The translations under genes and the position numbers were made by a program. A stretch of DNA of 64,000 nt from an uncultured Ignavibacteriota bacterium (lineage in GTDB: Bacteria; Bacteroidota; Ignavibacteria; Palsa-1295): the NCBI GenBank assembly GCA_903900335.1, contig CAIUMP010000056.1:93020-157019 (forward strand), read 5' to 3'. Position 1 is the stretch's first letter; every line of letters begins with the position of its first letter. The notes under the pieces are model-generated. The model did no database searches and was not told the DNA's origin. It saw only the letters and a list, made by a program, of their open reading frames with translations. Positions 35,380-43,022 of this stretch are shown here, in pieces.

Positions 35380-38300
35380 TCAGTTCGCAGCAACCGTCTT
35401 CATGTATGGTACATCGGTGCCGATGTACTCTTCCCACTCCGCTTCGGTGAGGTTTCGGGTGATGTGCGGTGAAATTTGTCCGACCATATGATCCGGGTGT
35501 GTCGGGATAAGATGGACTGAACGGTCGGCACACGAAACGGCCAACGAATTGCCGTCCGGGCTGAAAGCGCATGCCCAAATCCAACCCGGGTTGTCGTTAA
35601 CAACAATAGGCAGATCACCGAGGCGTCGCGGATTCCACAAACGCACTTTTCCGTCAGAGCTGCCCGTTGCAAGCATGCTACCGTCGGGACTAAATGTCAC
35701 GGATGGGATTGGAAGATTATTAGTAAGTGCAAGCTGTGCCGCACGTGTTCCTCCAATACTCCAAAGATTAACAGCTCCTCGCTCTGTCCCTGATGCAACC
35801 ATCTTACCATCAGGGCTGACCGCAATCGAGCAGACTGGGCCGGGTGCTGTGCCCAAATTCTTGCTCTCTGCCCAGGTACCATTCGTTGGCGTTGTGGAAA
35901 AAGCGGTGAGCAACCAGATACCAACGTGTCCTTTCGCATCTCCGGCAGCGAGGAAACCGCCCGAACGACTGACAGCAATAGACTTGACTGGGGCCGCCAG
36001 CGAAATCGCTCCTCGCGGGCTACCGTCCGCGCGAGATAGGATACGTACGCCGCCCTCATTATCCAGCACCGCGATCGTCGCATCATCCACAAATGCACAT
36101 TGCACAATGTGTGCGATGTCTACGGGGAGATCCGCTACTGGCATTCCACCGTTCATGGCGAAAATATGGAGATGGCGGTCATCTCCGGCGGCGACCAACT
36201 GTGACCCGTCAGCGGAAAGTGCGATCGTATGGCTTCCGCGCAACTTGCCGATGATGTGGGAGCTGCCCTTGGGGCTCCACTCCGTTATAGTACCATCCGC
36301 ACCGGCAGAGACAACACTGCCGTTCTTTGAATAGAGTATGCCTCGGACGTGTGTAGCATTTGGTCCGCCGAGGGTAAGGCTGGCCTTATTCATTCTCTCA
36401 TTCGCGGTATGCAGTGCGCCGAAGATGTCAGGGTCGAGGCTGGAGCCTCCGTTTGCCTGATTGAATTGATATGCCTGAAGGGCCAGCAATCCCTCAAGCT
36501 GAGGATCCTGGGTTTGGATGTGTCCTGCCTTGATAGCGAGCGCCTTGGAGATCGAGAGCAGTCGCAGCCTGGATACGGCCTTTGCGGAGTTCTCAGCCTC
36601 CTTCTTAAGACTATCGGCAATGTGGCTCTCGCGAAGCGCAGCAATACGTTGTTCGTTTGCCGCTTGACTTGAATGCTCTGCTTCCGCCCGCGCCTCATCG
36701 GCTTGCTGCTTCTGCGCCAATGCTGCCGCGCGTTGCGACTCAGCGATCTTCTTTTGCTGCTCCGATTCCGTTTGCGCACCAAGCGCTTTCGCTTCCGATT
36801 GCTCAGCAAACAGCGCACTCTGCTCCGCCTGCGTCTTTTGCTTTTGGGCTAACTGCTTCTGCTCCTCAGCAAACTTTTGCTGTTTCTGAGCAAGCGTCGC
36901 GCTCTCTGTAGCAGAACTCCGTTCGGAAAGTGCCCACACAGTAAGGATACCTGCGAAGGCAAGGAAAGCGAAGATGAAAGCATTGATCATCCTCTGCCTG
37001 CGTCGTTTCTCCGTTCGCTCGCGATCGCGCTGGCGAATACTATCATCGAGGAAGCCCATCGTGGGGCCGAAAGAAGGTGCATAGCGCAAGGCCCAAGCTT
37101 CATTCGGACGATGCGTGTCGCGCCAGTTGATAGCCTGTTGCAATTCTGGATCTCGCCACAGACCCGCTTCCTCCTTCTCGTGAAGTAGGGAGCTTTCGAC
37201 GAGTCGGGTGTACATCTGTGCAGATTCCGCATCGTCATTGACCCACTCTTCAAGGCGCGACCAGACGCGCATTAGGCTCTCGTGCGAAATATCAAGCACG
37301 GTGTGGCTCGTCAGTGGCACGCCAAATGGAGGCGTCACGAACGAGCGACCTGGCTTCCGGAAGCACTCAACAACTTCGATCACCTCCGGAGCATCGGCCT
37401 CCGCGATCGCACAAATTTCCGAGATCCTTGTTGGCCGACGGATGCCACGGTTATCAGCACCACGCATCGTCAACGACTTAAAGATGGATTCGCAGATGCT
37501 TCTGCTTCTATCCGATGAAAGTTCTCGGAATGCCTCATCCGCATGTTGGGACAATGCCTGCGCCATTCGCCCGATCGCCTCGTAGTGACGGAAATCTATT
37601 GGTTCTCCCGGCTCGTGATGGCGCTGCCACTCATCCCACGTTCGCATGAGCGCATGTTGTAGGATCGGCAATTGGTCCGGATTATCTCCGAGATCATTCA
37701 ACAGCTGCTGGACCAAGCGAGGCGAAATCTTCCCTCCGCCAACAGCCACTGGCCCAAGAATGGCCTCACGCTGTTCCTCTCGGCGGAGCCGCGGAATCAG
37801 GTAGTGGCCCTCATTGATCGTTTCGGGCAAGTCCCGGAATTGCGCGCAATCACCAAGGAAGTCACTTCGAAGAGTCAAGAGGACGTAGATGGAAAGCTCG
37901 CGTTGATGAACGGCTTCCAGCAAAAGCTTTACGAATGCTGCAGCTTCATTAGCAGCATCCGCGATGGACTGATTATCCTTGAATCGGAAGAGCTCCTCAA
38001 ATTGATCCACAACAATAAGGAGATTCTCTTCGCTCGGCAACTCAGCCTGACGCACGGCCTGAACAAGGCCAAGCGAGCTTGTCTCGAGCACTGCCGTGCG
38101 CCGATCAACGTCAGATTTTCTTTCCGGGTCATTTGAGGAGGCCCCGTCGTCCATTGCTGTGTCGCCAAATACGTCTGGCGAAGAGAGCGCTTCGGCAAGG
38201 TTGCGGATTGGGCTGGAACCTGGGCGCATAAGTGCTACCCGCCAGGTGGAACCGGCCGAGACCATATAGCCACCATATAGAGATGGCAAAAGACCGGCAC

Positions 38301-38520
38301 GTACAAGCGATGACTTGCCGCTACCGGATGTACCGACAACAGCGACAAAGTGCTGTTCACCAAGTTTCTTCAGGAGCGCATCAACTTGCCGATCTCGCCC
38401 GAAGAAGAGGTAATTTTCCCACATTTCGAACGGACGAAGTCCGGGAAATGGATTCATCGTGGATGATCCGTCATCAACGGTGACTCCGAGCTGCTCCTCC
38501 AAGTGTAGGTTTGTGTCCAT
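35380..38520 (-). CDS. nSTAND1-type P-loop NTPase with transmembrane helix, coiled coil and WD40 propeller
   Basis: 1046 residues. The N-terminal NPFPGLRPFEMWENYLFFGR box is typical of novel STAND NTPase 1. Walker A GTSGSGKS is at 63-70, Walker B LLIVVDQFEEL around 167-177, and the DISHESLMRVW motif around 410-420. A single hydrophobic helix (INAFIFAFLAFAGILTVWAL, ~512-531) is followed by a Gln/Ala/Lys/Glu coiled coil (~538-660). WD40 repeats fill ~690-1030 (SPDGKMVASGTERGAVNLWS, SPDGSMLATGSSDGKVRLWN, SPDGNSLAVSCADRSVHLI). STAND ATPases switch and oligomerise on ligand sensing; here the propeller is the probable sensor. The gene starts 5 bases after the TIR-like gene, pointing to a functional pair. 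Confidence 0.9.
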   Translation of the reverse strand: MDTNLHLEEQLGVTVDDGSSTMNPFPGLRPFEMWENYLFFGRDRQVDALLKKLGEQHFVAVVGTSGSGKSSLVRAGLLPSLYGGYMVSAGSTWRVALMRPGSSPIRNLAEALSSPDVFGDTAMDDGASSNDPERKSDVDRRTAVLETSSLGLVQAVRQAELPSEENLLIVVDQFEELFRFKDNQSIADAANEAAAFVKLLLEAVHQRELSIYVLLTLRSDFLGDCAQFRDLPETINEGHYLIPRLRREEQREAILGPVAVGGGKISPRLVQQLLNDLGDNPDQLPILQHALMRTWDEWQRHHEPGEPIDFRHYEAIGRMAQALSQHADEAFRELSSDRSRSICESIFKSLTMRGADNRGIRRPTRISEICAIAEADAPEVIEVVECFRKPGRSFVTPPFGVPLTSHTVLDISHESLMRVWSRLEEWVNDDAESAQMYTRLVESSLLHEKEEAGLWRDPELQQAINWRDTHRPNEAWALRYAPSFGPTMGFLDDSIRQRDRERTEKRRRQRMINAFIFAFLAFAGILTVWALSERSSATESATLAQKQQKFAEEQKQLAQKQKTQAEQSALFAEQSEAKALGAQTESEQQKKIAESQRAAALAQKQQADEARAEAEHSSQAANEQRIAALRESHIADSLKKEAENSAKAVSRLRLLSISKALAIKAGHIQTQDPQLEGLLALQAYQFNQANGGSSLDPDIFGALHTANERMNKASLTLGGPNATHVRGILYSKNGSVVSAGADGTITEWSPKGSSHIIGKLRGSHTIALSADGSQLVAAGDDRHLHIFAMNGGMPVADLPVDIAHIVQCAFVDDATIAVLDNEGGVRILSRADGSPRGAISLAAPVKSIAVSRSGGFLAAGDAKGHVGIWLLTAFSTTPTNGTWAESKNLGTAPGPVCSIAVSPDGKMVASGTERGAVNLWSIGGTRAAQLALTNNLPIPSVTFSPDGSMLATGSSDGKVRLWNPRRLGDLPIVVNDNPGWIWACAFSPDGNSLAVSCADRSVHLIPTHPDHMVGQISPHITRNLTEAEWEEYIGTDVPYMKTVAAN

Positions 38521-38525
38521 GGAGA

Positions 38526-39482
38526 TTATGCAGCAGCGAGCTTTTGGAGAAATGGAGTGAGTACCGAAAGGGTAGGCTTCGTCCCCGAAGCTACCGACCC
38601 GGTCTCATTAATAACCATCATATCCGGCGCAGTGAACCGCATCTTGAGGTCGGTCATTTGAGAGCACAACAAGACTCCCTTTGCAGAAAGCGATTTCCGC
38701 CTTCCGAGCGCCGGAGCCCGAAGCAGATCCTGCTGTTTCATGCGAACCCACGGCTCACGCACGCGTCCATAGATGATCAACGCCGCGTCACAGCGTCTCA
38801 AGTATTCATTATGGATGGTGCGAAGCGCCCCCTGGTCCCCTTCGAAGACCGATTCAAGAACCGTGACACCCTGCCCTTGAAGAAACTCCGTGATCGGTTT
38901 TGCAGTCTCGCGATCTTGCTGATCGTAGATAACATACAACTCTGGTTGAGAGCTACCCTGCTGCCGTGCAGATGTCGCTGCCGGAGGAGGAGGTGGTGGC
39001 GCGGCCCATTTGGAAGCGAGGGAGTCGAGCTTGTCATAGACAAGCGACTTGAAATCTTCAAGCGAACTAAGAACGATCTCTGTGCTCGGGCCAATCTCCC
39101 GTTCACGATGTGCTAGTAATTGATCCTGGATCAGCCGTAGCGAGCCGGAAGAGCGATCATCCGATCCGCACCAAACAAAGATGGGGAATTGCGGATTCGA
39201 GAGCGAGAAATCAAAGGCGGCCTCGAGGGAGCCAAGCATTTCCGGAGAGTGCGAGTCCTCGGTGTATAGAGCGCTGCTCCCCAGTAAGTGCACGGAAAGT
39301 AGTGATTGCGCTATGTAGCTGTCAATGCTCCCTTTCGATCCCGGCCATGGCACGCCTGAACCGGAACGTAGGACGGTAATCCCCCGGTGCTCCAAATCCA
39401 AACGTATGCGCCGAACATGCTCTTCGAGCATGCTAGGGGCAACGGCGAGAAATACGCTGCGGTTGTCTCGTTCGGAAATCAA
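38526..39482 (-). CDS. tandem TIR-like domain protein, candidate partner of the STAND NTPase
   Basis: 318 residues from a TTG at 39482, the only start upstream of the first strand (RSVFLAVAPSMLEEHVRRIR). Domain 1 (~8-155) has alternating strands and helices with SLLSVHLLGSSALY and GSLEAAFDFS, where Glu87 may be the TIR-type acidic residue. A proline linker (162-167) leads to domain 2 (~181-318): ELYVIYDQQDRETAKPITEF, VFEGDQGAL, CDAALIIYGRVREPWVRMKQ. In domain 2 the usual Trp-Cys-x-x-Glu catalytic motif is replaced by WVRMK, so it may be inactive or purely adaptor-like. There is no signal peptide. Assignment as TIR-like rests on fold pattern and on the STAND neighbour; NADase activity is not shown. 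Confidence 0.72.
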   Translation of the reverse strand: MISERDNRSVFLAVAPSMLEEHVRRIRLDLEHRGITVLRSGSGVPWPGSKGSIDSYIAQSLLSVHLLGSSALYTEDSHSPEMLGSLEAAFDFSLSNPQFPIFVWCGSDDRSSGSLRLIQDQLLAHREREIGPSTEIVLSSLEDFKSLVYDKLDSLASKWAAPPPPPPAATSARQQGSSQPELYVIYDQQDRETAKPITEFLQGQGVTVLESVFEGDQGALRTIHNEYLRRCDAALIIYGRVREPWVRMKQQDLLRAPALGRRKSLSAKGVLLCSQMTDLKMRFTAPDMMVINETGSVASGTKPTLSVLTPFLQKLAAA

Positions 39483-39581
39483 CTCTAAAAAGAGGAGAAA
39501 AACTACTGTTGCTACCGAGGCAATGACACACTGTGTCTGTTGCTTCGTCGGATAGTACTATCGCTACAGAGTACCATCAAC

Positions 39582-39589
39582 GAATATAC
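39582..39589 (-). promoter_or_regulatory. possible -7 promoter box upstream of the TIR/STAND run
   Basis: The minus strand reads TATATTCG, one mismatch from TAnnTTTG, 99 bases before the start at 39482. The -33 element is not clear. Divergent promoters for the histidine kinase must lie in the same 286-bp gap. Confidence 0.25.
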
Positions 39590-39655
39590 GCAATTAGTTT
39601 CGCGAACAGTTCAATCCCGAGTGGGGAGCGAAAAAAATGTGTATATTAGCGCCAT

Positions 39656-39729
39656 GCTGTACAGCTAAGCCGGACGCCGGACTCATCATCAGGCGTTCTA
39701 TCGGTTTCCATACTAGCCGCCAGGGAACC
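39656..39729 (+). promoter_or_regulatory. structured leader upstream of the histidine kinase gene
   Basis: The palindrome GCTGTACAGC (39656-39665) is followed by GGTTTCC (39703-39709), which can pair with GGGAACC (39723-39729) around a 13-base loop, ending 39 bases before the ATG. No known riboswitch class is recognised; a short 5'-UTR structure or a protein-binding site is possible. Confidence 0.3.
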
Positions 39730-39768
39730 TACGTGGACAGCGAGAAGTGTGCTCCATAGGCATCAATA

Positions 39769-41745
39769 ATGATCGAAACTCAAGCCTATCGAATTGGCCA
39801 ACCGGTCCCTGGTACCGAACTACCAAAAGCGGGCAATCCAGATCCCGCAGTAGCCCGGGATCACCGCTCCACGCCTTCCGCCGGCCCCGTGCCTACGGAT
39901 GGCGATAGCTCTACGTCTGGCCGAAAACTTTTTTTGGCAGGATCGTTAACTCTTGCCGTAGTTGTCCTCGGCGTCATCATTCTTTTCGCCGGAAGCTGGC
40001 TGTTAGCTCTCGTTGCCGTTATCCCGATTTCACTGCTTCTGTATGTAGCGATCTCTCAGATCCTTGCTCGGTTCATTCAACCTACGGAAGATCTGCTGAC
40101 AGAGATCCAGCGTGTAGCCGCTGGCGATTTTGAGCGATCCATTTCACTCACAAATACGGGCGAGGTCGGTAAGGTTGCTTCGAGCTTCAATCTGATCGTT
40201 CGACAACTTCGCGATTCGAACCATCGGCTGTCAGCCCTTGGCGAATCATTAATGGTCGCACAAACCGCACTGACGGCCTCGGATGAACTCAAGCTTTCGT
40301 ATGACAACCTGCTGGTCGTCAGCGAACTCGGACAGCAAATCATCGCTTCACTGAAGCTCGAAGATGTGGCGATGAAGGTCTATCAGACACTGAATACGAT
40401 GATGGATGCTGCCGCCCTGGAATTGGCCTCGATCGAACGTGCGGCAGATGAGCTTCCGACTGAAGGCAATGGAGGAACGAAGGAGGATCAGCTCCATGTG
40501 ATGCTCTCCATCGACAATCAAGTTGTTCGGGATCCCTACCACGTCTCTCTCTCAGATCCAGACAATTTTGCGGCTTGGTCGCTATCACATGGTAGGGAGG
40601 TATTTCTTGATGACGTTGAGAACAATTACACTCGTTATATTCGTCACCTCGAACGCCCGCAGTCCCGAACGGAAGGACGATCAACGGCGGATGGGCTTCC
40701 CCCTTTCACCTGGGCTAAGGGCGCGACTCGCGTTGTTCGCTCACTAATGGTTGTTCCTATGTTTTCCAAGGGTAGCCCTATCGGCATTATTGCTGTTGGA
40801 AGCTACCGAACCGGCGCCTTCTCCCAGTATCATCTGGACATGGTGAAGTCGCTAGCGTTGTACGTCGCAGTCGCTCTTGACAACGCGAGCGCGTACCAGA
40901 AGCTTAATCGTGCGCTGACCGATCTTACGCAGGCGCAACACCAGTTGGTGCAGTCGGAGAAGATGTCCTCGCTCGGTCTTTTGACTGCAGGCATTGCTCA
41001 TGAGATCAACAATCCGATCAATTTTGTCTCTGCAAATGTAAATCCTTTGCGTCGCAATCTTCTTGATGTACGGGAGATCTTGGAAGCGTACCGTGCGCTC
41101 CAAACGGCAAGCGATCTACCTGCCTCTCTGGCAGCACTCAAAAAGCAGGAAAAGGCACTGGATCTGGATTACACGCTGACCGAGATCACTGCCCTGCTCA
41201 ATGGAATCGAAGAAGGTGCAAAGCGAACCGCCGAGATCGTCCAAGGACTTAGAAACTTTGCGCGCACAGACGAGAATGCCGTAAAATATGCGGACATTCA
41301 TCAGGGCCTCGACTCGACATTGACATTGCTGGCGAACAAATATCGCAATCACATCGAGATCGTCAAGGAATATGCCGACCTGCCTGACATCGAGTGCTAC
41401 CCTGGTCAACTGAATCAGGTCTTTATGAATATTCTTTCGAACGCCATTCAGGCTATTGACGGCTCCGGCACTATCACTATTCGGACGGCGCGCGTGGGAA
41501 ATAGCAAGGTCGAGATCAGAATTCGCGATACCGGCGGTGGTATGCCTGAGGAAGTCCGCAAGAAGATCTTCGATCCCTTCTACACAACGAAGGATGTGGG
41601 GGTAGGGACAGGGCTGGGCCTCTCGATCAGCTATGGAATTATCGAGAAGCACGGCGGTTCGATCGAAGTCGATAGCGAGCCTGGCGTGGGCTCCGAGTTC
41701 ATCATCCGGTTGCCATTAGCGCAGCCGAAAGGTGACCCATCGTAG
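39769..41745 (+). CDS. membrane sensor histidine kinase (HAMP-GAF-HisKA-HATPase)
   Basis: 658 residues. A ~50-residue Pro/Gly-rich cytosolic N-terminus precedes two close hydrophobic helices (KLFLAGSLTLAVVVLGVIIL and LLALVAVIPISLLLYVAI) with almost no periplasmic loop. A HAMP linker (PTEDLLTEIQRVAAGDFERS) follows, then a GAF domain (~185-375) with the LMVVPMFSKGSPIGIIAVGS core. The HisKA H-box is GIAHEINNPINF (His411), and the ATPase N, G1 and G2 boxes are NAIQAIDGSGTI, DTGGGMPEEV and GVGTGLGLSISYGIIEKHGG. Because the loop is short, the GAF domain is the likely sensor of a cytosolic ligand. It probably signals to the receiver-cyclase encoded 93 bases downstream. Confidence 0.92.
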   Translation: MIETQAYRIGQPVPGTELPKAGNPDPAVARDHRSTPSAGPVPTDGDSSTSGRKLFLAGSLTLAVVVLGVIILFAGSWLLALVAVIPISLLLYVAISQILARFIQPTEDLLTEIQRVAAGDFERSISLTNTGEVGKVASSFNLIVRQLRDSNHRLSALGESLMVAQTALTASDELKLSYDNLLVVSELGQQIIASLKLEDVAMKVYQTLNTMMDAAALELASIERAADELPTEGNGGTKEDQLHVMLSIDNQVVRDPYHVSLSDPDNFAAWSLSHGREVFLDDVENNYTRYIRHLERPQSRTEGRSTADGLPPFTWAKGATRVVRSLMVVPMFSKGSPIGIIAVGSYRTGAFSQYHLDMVKSLALYVAVALDNASAYQKLNRALTDLTQAQHQLVQSEKMSSLGLLTAGIAHEINNPINFVSANVNPLRRNLLDVREILEAYRALQTASDLPASLAALKKQEKALDLDYTLTEITALLNGIEEGAKRTAEIVQGLRNFARTDENAVKYADIHQGLDSTLTLLANKYRNHIEIVKEYADLPDIECYPGQLNQVFMNILSNAIQAIDGSGTITIRTARVGNSKVEIRIRDTGGGMPEEVRKKIFDPFYTTKDVGVGTGLGLSISYGIIEKHGGSIEVDSEPGVGSEFIIRLPLAQPKGDPS

Positions 41746-41838
41746 CTCATTCGACCCATAGCGTGTGGGCGCTCAAGCTCTATTCGTGCCAAGCTAGAAA
41801 GATATTAAGAGATTAACGGAAGTTTATCAAGGAACACT

Positions 41839-42969
41839 ATGCATTCTCCCGCATCCGCATCGAACCCCTCCTTCTCGCTAACGAAGGAGCCTTACAATAT
41901 TCTCTACGTCGATGACGAAGAACAGAACCTAACGTCTTTTCGCGCTGCGTTCCGACGTCACTTCACGGTACACACAGCGATCAGTGCTCGGGAAGGACTG
42001 CGGATCATTCGGGAGACGCCGATCCATCTTATTGTAACCGATCAGAGAATGCCGGAAATGACCGGCGTCCAGTTCTTGGAGGCGGTAATACCAGAGTGCC
42101 CCGATGCAGTTCGCATGATCCTCACAGGCTTCAGTGATATTGATGCGATCATCAAAGCGATCAATTCAGGACGGGTCTATCGCTATATTACAAAGCCGTG
42201 GAATGAAACCGAACTCAAAATGACGCTGGATGCGGCGCTGGAGTTCTACGCCTTGCAATCACGAAATAAGCGGCTGCTATTAGAACTTCACCAAAAGGTT
42301 GCCGAGCAAGAGAGACTTGTTCGTCTGTTCCAAAAGTACATTCCGGAGCGGGTGCTGGAAGAGTTGATGGCGCGACCAGAGGGAATGCCACTCCTCGAAG
42401 CGGAGCAGCGAATTGTGAGCGTCCTCTTCGTGGACATCCGTGATTTCACAGCACTCGCCGAGCGGCTTGAGCCATCCATGGTGGTGGAGTTGCTCAATGA
42501 TTTCTTCTCTTTTATCACATCATGCGTCCGGCTGCACAACGGAACTGTGAACAAGTTCGTGGGGGATGGAATGCTCGCTCTCTTCGGAGCACCCGTTTCT
42601 TATATTGGCAACCAGGAAAATGCTGTCAGCGCCGCGCTCGCCATACGGCACGGTATGGGAGAGTTCAACAATAAATATCGCAGTATTCTTGGTCAAGATC
42701 TTACGATCGGCATTGGCATCAATACCGGCGAGGTCATCGTTGGGAACATCGGCTCCGAGGATCGAGTGGATTATACTGCCATCGGTGATACTGTCAATGT
42801 CGCATCCCGAATCGAGGCCCTGACGAAGACGATCCCAAATGCTATCCTGATCAGCGAGTCTACCTATACTGCGGCCGAACACACGATTGAGGCGAAGGAA
42901 TGGCAGCCTATTGAAATTCGGGGGAAGAAGGAGCCGATGAAAATTTACGAGGTCATCGGTCCCAAATAA
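41839..42969 (+). CDS. response regulator fused to class III adenylate cyclase
   Basis: 376 residues, with AAGGA before the ATG. The receiver domain (18-135) has the acidic pair Asp25/26, phospho-acceptor Asp68 (VTDQRMPEMTG) and Lys118 (YITKPW). A coiled-coil linker (~138-165) leads to a class III cyclase domain (~190-372). Metal-binding aspartates are Asp198 (FVDIRDFT) and Asp242 (FVGDGMLALFG). Lys238 (NKFVGDG) and Asp310 (DYTAIGDTVNVASR) are the adenine-selecting residues, and Asn319/Arg323 stabilise the transition state. All are present, so an active adenylate cyclase making cAMP is expected, probably controlled by phosphorylation from the upstream histidine kinase. No cAMP receptor is in the window. 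Confidence 0.93.
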   Translation: MHSPASASNPSFSLTKEPYNILYVDDEEQNLTSFRAAFRRHFTVHTAISAREGLRIIRETPIHLIVTDQRMPEMTGVQFLEAVIPECPDAVRMILTGFSDIDAIIKAINSGRVYRYITKPWNETELKMTLDAALEFYALQSRNKRLLLELHQKVAEQERLVRLFQKYIPERVLEELMARPEGMPLLEAEQRIVSVLFVDIRDFTALAERLEPSMVVELLNDFFSFITSCVRLHNGTVNKFVGDGMLALFGAPVSYIGNQENAVSAALAIRHGMGEFNNKYRSILGQDLTIGIGINTGEVIVGNIGSEDRVDYTAIGDTVNVASRIEALTKTIPNAILISESTYTAAEHTIEAKEWQPIEIRGKKEPMKIYEVIGPK

Positions 42970-42974
42970 TAGAA

Positions 42975-43007
42975 TAAAAATGGGCGGATGATAAATCATC
43001 CGCCCAT
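42975..43007. terminator. terminator hairpin between cyclase and Omp28-like gene
   Basis: Arms ATGGGCGGATGAT (42980-42992) and ATCATCCGCCCAT (42995-43007) give a perfect 13-bp stem with an AA loop. The flanking A-run (42975-42980) forms a U-tract on the minus strand, so it mainly serves the leftward gene ending at 43023, but it may stop both transcripts. Confidence 0.8.
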
Positions 43008-43022
43008 GTGCATCTCAACCAC

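Noticed and set aside
39654..39668. Four-codon leader peptide M-L-Y-S
   Set aside because: Too short to support as a gene. It coincides with the GCTGTACAGC palindrome and has no clear ribosome-binding site.
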